Source of the DNA: JBFGFX01 sp965232455
Lineage (GTDB): Bacteria; Pseudomonadota; Gammaproteobacteria; Steroidobacterales; Woeseiaceae
DNA length: 64,000 nt
Assembly: GCA_965232455.1 (NCBI GenBank)
Contig: OZ246981.1
Location: 930,001 to 994,000 of the forward strand
Reading direction: 5' to 3'
A program made the position numbers and the translations under genes. The notes under the pieces are model-generated. The model made no database searches and had not been told where the DNA came from. It saw only the letters and a program-made list of their open reading frames with translations. Below are positions 59,913 to 64,000 of the stretch, piece by piece (the first letter of the stretch is position 1; each line of letters starts with the position of its first letter).

Positions 59913-60905
59913 ATGTCCAGACTCTCATCATCGGCGATTTTCGCACTTCTGATGGGCTGCTCGCCATCGTTGTCAGGTGGCGCGGCTGTTGGCGCCGACG
60001 GGCTTGGACAACCCGTGGCCATGGAGAAATCGGCACTTGCGGTCGGCAGCGGGTCGTTTCATTTCGACCCCCCGGGAGATCGGCCCCCCATTGAGGTGTT
60101 TTACCATCGGCCTGGCTCCATGAACGTCGATTCCAGAATTCTGCTTGTTATTCCTGGAGCGGGGAGAAACGCAGACAGTTATCGAGACGCGTGGGTGACG
60201 GCATCCGAAGAGTATTCGGTTCTGGTTCTGGCGCCGATGTACCTCGAGTCAGCCTACGACTTCGGTGGTTACCACATGGTCGGAACGATGAGGAATCTGA
60301 ACATTGTCGAAGCCGCGACGTATCGCGAAAACTCCAACATTGTCGACCTTGACGAGGCCAAGCTCGTGTTCCTCGCGGAGACCCGGAAAGAACGCTGGAT
60401 AATTGGTGACTTCGACCGCATCGTTGCGCTCGGCAAACAGCTCGCGGGCTTGCGCACCGACGGATACGACGCGTTCGGCCATTCAGCGGGTGGACAAATC
60501 TTGCATAGATTTGCGCTGCTCATGCCGGATTCTCGCGTCGACCGGATCATCGCCGCCAATTCGGGCTTCTACACACTGCCGGATTTCCGTAGGCCAATGC
60601 CATTTGGGCTCGCAGGACTGGGAATCGGCGAGCAAGCACTATCAGCCGCCTTCTCCAAGAAACTGAACGTTTTCGTCGGTGAGCTGGATAACGAAAACGA
60701 GACCGGCGGTACGCTTCTGCGGTCCGCATCGGCTGACGGGCAGGGCATCCACCGATTGGCTCGTGCAAGATTCTTCTTCGACTTCGCCCGTGCGCGGGCA
60801 CGAGAAATCGATTCCGCCTTCAACTGGGAATTGATTGTTGTCGACGGTGTTGGCCACAATCATCGACGAATGGGAGACGCGGCGGCGCGAATCCTTTACG
60901 AATAG
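59913..60905 (+). CDS. Lipoprotein alpha/beta hydrolase
   Basis: A 330-residue exported hydrolase with a lipoprotein leader (SRLSSSAIFALLMGC, Cys at about 16). The fold begins SRILLVIPGAGRNADSYRDA, the nucleophile is in DAFGHSAGGQILHRFALLMP (about 190-210), and the acid and His are in LNVFVGELDNENETGG and DGVGHNHRRMGDAAARI. Similar to esterase/PHB-depolymerase-like proteins. ATG 59913 is preferred; a TTG at 59892 is possible. Divergent from the LytTR regulator. Confidence 0.8.
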   Translation: MSRLSSSAIFALLMGCSPSLSGGAAVGADGLGQPVAMEKSALAVGSGSFHFDPPGDRPPIEVFYHRPGSMNVDSRILLVIPGAGRNADSYRDAWVTASEEYSVLVLAPMYLESAYDFGGYHMVGTMRNLNIVEAATYRENSNIVDLDEAKLVFLAETRKERWIIGDFDRIVALGKQLAGLRTDGYDAFGHSAGGQILHRFALLMPDSRVDRIIAANSGFYTLPDFRRPMPFGLAGLGIGEQALSAAFSKKLNVFVGELDNENETGGTLLRSASADGQGIHRLARARFFFDFARARAREIDSAFNWELIVVDGVGHNHRRMGDAAARILYE

Positions 60906-61119
60906 GACATCAGCGGCGATTGCACTACGAATGCGGTTGGGGGAAGCAGGGTGCTCTGCGCGGCTTCGCATCGGGAGCGCGGTACGGGCTACCGCTCACT
61001 CTGCCCATCCCTCACGCCGTACTTGACAGCCTGAGGAGAATTGTGTGGTACCGTGTCAGGTCTGCACCGTCAAGTTCCGAATCTCGACCTGGTCGACCGA
61101 TCGCCAGCCCGTGGGGCGC

Positions 61120-61968
61120 ATGAATATGGACAAGGCGCACAGCACTACCGACGCGCCGCAAGAACAGCGCTCAGGAGGCCTCGCTGATTCAAACGAGGCT
61201 GCAGAAGATCCCCAGTACAGTCTCGCCAGGATTCTCGGAATTTGGGCGGCGGTCGCGATACCGATGCCCATTCTCGCTTTCGTCGTCGCTCCGGCGCTCG
61301 TTGCCGGATACGAACTCAACTATGCGCTGACCGTCTGGCTGCTCCTGATCGGCGGGATGATCTGGCAGTTCATCCTGTCCGCCTGGATACTCTACCGCGA
61401 ACTTCCTGAATTCACCTGGGCCGCGATCTGCGAGCGGATCTGGCTCAGGAAGCCCAGCGATCCCCGCACCGGCCGGAGCAGCTATCGCCTGTTCTGGTGG
61501 CTAATCCCGGCGTTCCTGTTCTACGCGGCGATCGAGATGACACCTGTTGAAGACTGGATCGGTCGCCTGATCCTGATCCTTCTGCCGTTTTTGGACAGCT
61601 TGCCGGTTCTCGAATTGCAGGAGATCGTGCAACCCGAGTTCATCGGCGCATGGTGGCTGATGGGCGTTGCCGTCGTCGCCTGCATTTTCAACTATTTCCT
61701 CGGTGAAGAGCTCCTGTTTCGCGGTGTCCTGCTTCCGAAGATGCGGGGCGTGTTCGGCAAATGGGACTGGGTTGCGAACTCGGCGCTCTTTGCCCTCTAC
61801 CACCTGCACCGGCCGACGCAAATGCTGGCGTTTATCATTGGCGGCTTCGCTTACTCTCTGCCCTCCCGGTATTTTCGAAGCATCTGGTTTGCGATTATTC
61901 TTCATGGACTCGAGGGCGTTCCGGTTCTGATCGGCGTGTATCTCGTCGTCTCGGGTCGGGCGTTTTGA
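61120..61968 (+). CDS. CPBP-family intramembrane protease
   Basis: A 282-residue membrane protein with about eight helices and the CPBP (Abi/CAAX-like) motifs: EExxR in GEELLFRGVLLPKM (about 205-218), FALYHLHRP (F-x-x-x-H), and IILHGLEGVPVLIG near the end. CPBP proteins include bacteriocin-immunity and CAAX-processing proteases; the substrate is unknown. ATG 61120 with GGGG upstream is chosen; the frame extends to 61045. Monocistronic. Confidence 0.87.
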   Translation: MNMDKAHSTTDAPQEQRSGGLADSNEAAEDPQYSLARILGIWAAVAIPMPILAFVVAPALVAGYELNYALTVWLLLIGGMIWQFILSAWILYRELPEFTWAAICERIWLRKPSDPRTGRSSYRLFWWLIPAFLFYAAIEMTPVEDWIGRLILILLPFLDSLPVLELQEIVQPEFIGAWWLMGVAVVACIFNYFLGEELLFRGVLLPKMRGVFGKWDWVANSALFALYHLHRPTQMLAFIIGGFAYSLPSRYFRSIWFAIILHGLEGVPVLIGVYLVVSGRAF

Positions 61969-62059
61969 CGAACCGGCGTCGCGCGGGGGATTCGAGGCGC
62001 ACGATGAGTAGGATTTATGGCTGATATCCGAGCGTTCGACAGCTATGCGCGCGCACTGT

Positions 62060-62905
62060 TCATCCGGCGCTCTTGCTCCGTACAGACGTTTCGAGCCGGG
62101 TCGTTGGGTCTGCAATCCATCCTTCGAGCGGATCGAGCGGATCAGGAGCACCGAAATTTTCGTCCTTCTTACTCCAGGCCCACGCGGCCTGAATGTCGCA
62201 TAACAGGGCGTCGATGCGGTCACCGGAAGGATCGTCCGCCAGCGCGGCTGGGGCGTTGAGCATGAGGCCGTAGGTTTTCCTCAACTTGTTACCGTGCAAT
62301 TGGCGAAGCAAGTCCACGCGCGCGATTCGTTGTGCTTCAGTCTGTTTTTTCTTCGCATCTTGTTTGTAGCTGCGCCGGCCGATGAAATATCGGGCAATCA
62401 CGCCTGGATATGCCTCGACCGCAACTCTGCGAGGATCGGCTTGCTGCAATCCGGGGATGGTCACGTCTGCACGGCGTAATCGTGGTGCGCCCTCGAAGAA
62501 CATCAGGCCGACCGGGGTGCCATAGAGTTTCTGTGGACTGATGGATCCGGCCGCGACATCCGTTTTGCGGCGATGCTCCTTGTCGCCCGCCGGTCTTCGC
62601 GCTCGATAGTCGTCCAATACGCTCCGAAACTCCGGCCGTGTGAGCGTGGCGACATGGTCCACGTAAGCTTGCCAGGTATCCGGCCAACCGATGGTTTCTA
62701 TGAATCTGCGAGCCTGCCCGAACGGCAAATCCAGACCTGCGATCCAGGGGCCGGGTCGATGCAGTACCGCCTCGAACTCCTCGAAACTCGTCCATTCATG
62801 AAGCTGGCCCGCCGTGAGGCGATCACCCTGTAGTTCACACTCGAGGCAGGTGATCGGTTTGCGCCGACCCGGCTTGCTCGTGAAATCGATGCCGTAGATT
62901 CTCAT
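62060..62905 (-). CDS. DUF429 protein
   Basis: A 281-residue protein of the DUF429 group (predicted RNase H-like nuclease): MRIYGIDFTSKPGRRKPITC with the first Asp (GIDFTS), IAGLDLPFGQARRFIETIGW, VAVEAYPGVIARYFIGRRSY and a late Asp in DRIDALLCDIQAAWAW. The acidic residues are spaced like an RNase H active site. Convergent with the CPBP gene. Function unknown. Confidence 0.8.
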   Translation of the reverse strand: MRIYGIDFTSKPGRRKPITCLECELQGDRLTAGQLHEWTSFEEFEAVLHRPGPWIAGLDLPFGQARRFIETIGWPDTWQAYVDHVATLTRPEFRSVLDDYRARRPAGDKEHRRKTDVAAGSISPQKLYGTPVGLMFFEGAPRLRRADVTIPGLQQADPRRVAVEAYPGVIARYFIGRRSYKQDAKKKQTEAQRIARVDLLRQLHGNKLRKTYGLMLNAPAALADDPSGDRIDALLCDIQAAWAWSKKDENFGAPDPLDPLEGWIADPTTRLETSVRSKSAG

Positions 62906-63341
62906 GAGTCAATTCTGGCACGGCAATGCGGCTTGCTCTCTATTATAACCAATATAATACCAATAATCAGAGATCAGATTGAGCCGTATTCTTTTTTGGT
63001 CCATAAATTGTTGACTAATAGATCTTTTTCTCACGACTTTGGGGTTCACTTGCAGATGGGTGGTATTTGGTCTTTATTGGTACTATAGTTAGCTTTAAGT
63101 GGTATCTACCATTGTCAGCGAACGACAAACAGCGAGAAGCGTTCGTTGGCTCCGGGGGCAACGGCCATGGAAAGCAACGAATCAACTGCACCCGCACCCG
63201 GCCCGGTCGTGGCCAAAGCGCTCTGCGCAAACGACGAGCTATGCGTCGCACGTGGCGCCGCGCCCCGACGCCACTCGGCATCGTCGTCATTCGTCTACGC
63301 CAGCAGGCTCATTCTCGAGTCGTTTCCAGGGAGAGAGAAAC
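62906..63341. promoter_or_regulatory. AT-rich promoter region of the chitin-binding protein
   Basis: 436 bases without a credible gene. The left half (about 62935-63110) is much AT-richer than its surroundings, with runs such as TATTATAACCAATATAATAC. This is typical of a strongly regulated promoter or of acquired DNA. Specific promoter boxes could not be fixed. Confidence 0.4.
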
Positions 63342-64000
63342 ATGAGAAGAACGCTAACCGTGGTTTTGTTCTGTTTTGGCAGCTTGTTCGCCAAAACGGG
63401 TTTGGCCGTCGACTGCAGCGGCCTCGATTCCTGGGATGCTCAGATCGCCTACAACGGCGGCGCAGTCGTGCGACACAACGGCGCCGCCTACCAGGCCAAC
63501 TGGTGGACTCGTAATCAGAATCCCGAGACCCATTCCGGCCAGTGGCAGGAGTGGACTCTGCTGGGGCCGTGTGACGGCGGCCCGCCGGGGAATCAGCCGC
63601 CTGCGGCCGAGGCAAACGGGCCATACAGCGGCACGGCCGGAACGGCGATCGCATTTTCAAGCACCGGCTCATCCGACCCGGACGGCACGATCGCCGCGTA
63701 CCTGTGGAGCTTCGGTGACGGGGCGACCAGCAACAGCCTTAATCCCTCGCACGCATACTCGAGCGCGGGCACCTTCACCGCGACGCTGACCGTCACCGAC
63801 GACGACGGCAGCGCGAGCACCGATTCGGCAGCTGTCACGGTTACCGACGACGGTGGACCGCCGGGCGGCAGTTGTGACGGTGTGCCTCGGTACGTTGCGG
63901 GAGTGACGTATGCAGCCGGCGATCTCGTCTTCAACGTCCGGCAGACCGATAACCAGGCCGTCCGCTATCGCTGCACGATCGCCGGCTGGTGTTCGTCAAC
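63342..64000 (+). CDS. Secreted chitin-binding and PKD-domain protein (partial)
   Basis: Open to the right edge, 219 residues visible. Signal peptide MRRTLTVVLFCFGSLFAKTG ending near GLA-V. A carbohydrate-binding module of the CBM5/12 type follows (WDAQIAYNGGAVVRHNGAAY, ANWWTRNQNPE, WQEWTLLGPC, about 31-80). Then a Pro-Gly linker, a PKD domain (EANGPYSGTAGTAIAFSSTG; SFGDGATSNSLNPSHAYSSA; LTVTDDDGSAS; about 88-165), another linker, and a second CBM-like unit (YVAGVTYAAGDLVFN). GAGAGAGAAAC precedes ATG 63342. It is probably a chitinase or other polysaccharide-degrading enzyme whose catalytic domain lies beyond the window. Confidence 0.85.
   Translation, partial: MRRTLTVVLFCFGSLFAKTGLAVDCSGLDSWDAQIAYNGGAVVRHNGAAYQANWWTRNQNPETHSGQWQEWTLLGPCDGGPPGNQPPAAEANGPYSGTAGTAIAFSSTGSSDPDGTIAAYLWSFGDGATSNSLNPSHAYSSAGTFTATLTVTDDDGSASTDSAAVTVTDDGGPPGGSCDGVPRYVAGVTYAAGDLVFNVRQTDNQAVRYRCTIAGWCSS

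Noticed and set aside
63067..63345. Plus-strand frame just before the chitin-binding gene
   Set aside because: No leader, no domain, and it overlaps the real start at 63342.
1..64000. CRISPR array, prophage or insertion sequence
   Set aside because: No regularly spaced direct repeats, transposase, integrase or phage structural genes were seen in any frame.

Overview
The window reads as about 64 kb of chromosome from a moderately GC-rich, free-living (probably marine or sediment) gammaproteobacterium. The evidence is ordinary bacterial gene density, many exported hydrolases and peptidases, a TonB-dependent receptor, Tat-exported redox enzymes, a DUF1302-type porin, a Zur-like box and a sigma-54 regulator. 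The genus cannot be named from sequence alone; a Woeseia- or Steroidobacter-like lineage is a guess. No rRNA, complete tRNA, insertion sequence, prophage or CRISPR array was seen.

Layout. 1-4.6 kb: the end of an unidentified gene, an RND/MMPL exporter fused to a LolA-like lipoprotein-sorting domain, and a DUF1302-like outer-membrane protein, all coupled by GTGA overlaps. 4.9-5.6 kb: a ParD/ParE toxin-antitoxin pair with operator palindromes. 5.8-8.8 kb: a LysR regulator divergent from a lactonase-like lipoprotein, then a GNAT acetyltransferase. 8.9-20.9 kb: the most unusual block, seven minus-strand genes (TonB receptor, DUF1592/1588/1585 haem protein, DUF1552 protein, three-repeat PF03640 protein, an unrecognised secreted protein, HiPIP, tri-haem cytochrome c) faced by a small divergent PF03640 protein. 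21-31 kb: a creatininase-family protein, an SRPBCC/ArsR pair, a serine hydrolase, an M28 peptidase, a LysR/SRPBCC divergent pair, a membrane protein and an arylamine N-acetyltransferase. 31-41.5 kb: a YtcJ-like amidohydrolase, an IorAB-type molybdenum hydroxylase, a YdjM-like membrane protein, a zinc-responsive COG0523 GTPase with DUF1826, a Tat amidohydrolase, and an SRPBCC protein behind two identical operators. 41.6-53 kb: an Asp-tailed secreted protein, a CadC/TPR regulator, a TetR regulator with its AhpD-like target, DUF6488, a class C beta-lactamase relative, gamma-glutamyltransferase, an S46 peptidase, and an NTF2-like protein with a decayed duplicate. 53-56.6 kb: an H-NOX (HNOB) protein and sigma-54 activator operon divergent from a single-domain globin with a -24/-12 promoter, then an alpha/beta hydrolase. 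56.7-59 kb: DUF1538-DUF1538-PII-like-CBS, with every junction overlapping. 59-64 kb: a membrane LytTR regulator, a lipoprotein hydrolase, a CPBP protease, DUF429, and the start of a chitin-binding/PKD protein that runs off the end.

The strongest candidates for undescribed biology are three. First, the 9-21 kb periplasmic redox block joins DUF1592, DUF1552, PF03640, HiPIP, cytochrome c and a novel secreted protein. Second, the H-NOX to sigma-54 to globin circuit appears to replace the GAF sensor of NorR with a separate haem protein. Third, a plus-oriented intergenic repeat recurs nine times; its core resembles the 3' end of a tRNA and it is followed by a terminator hairpin. Several small regulons can also be read from the DNA, with operator pairs for the TetR and SRPBCC genes.
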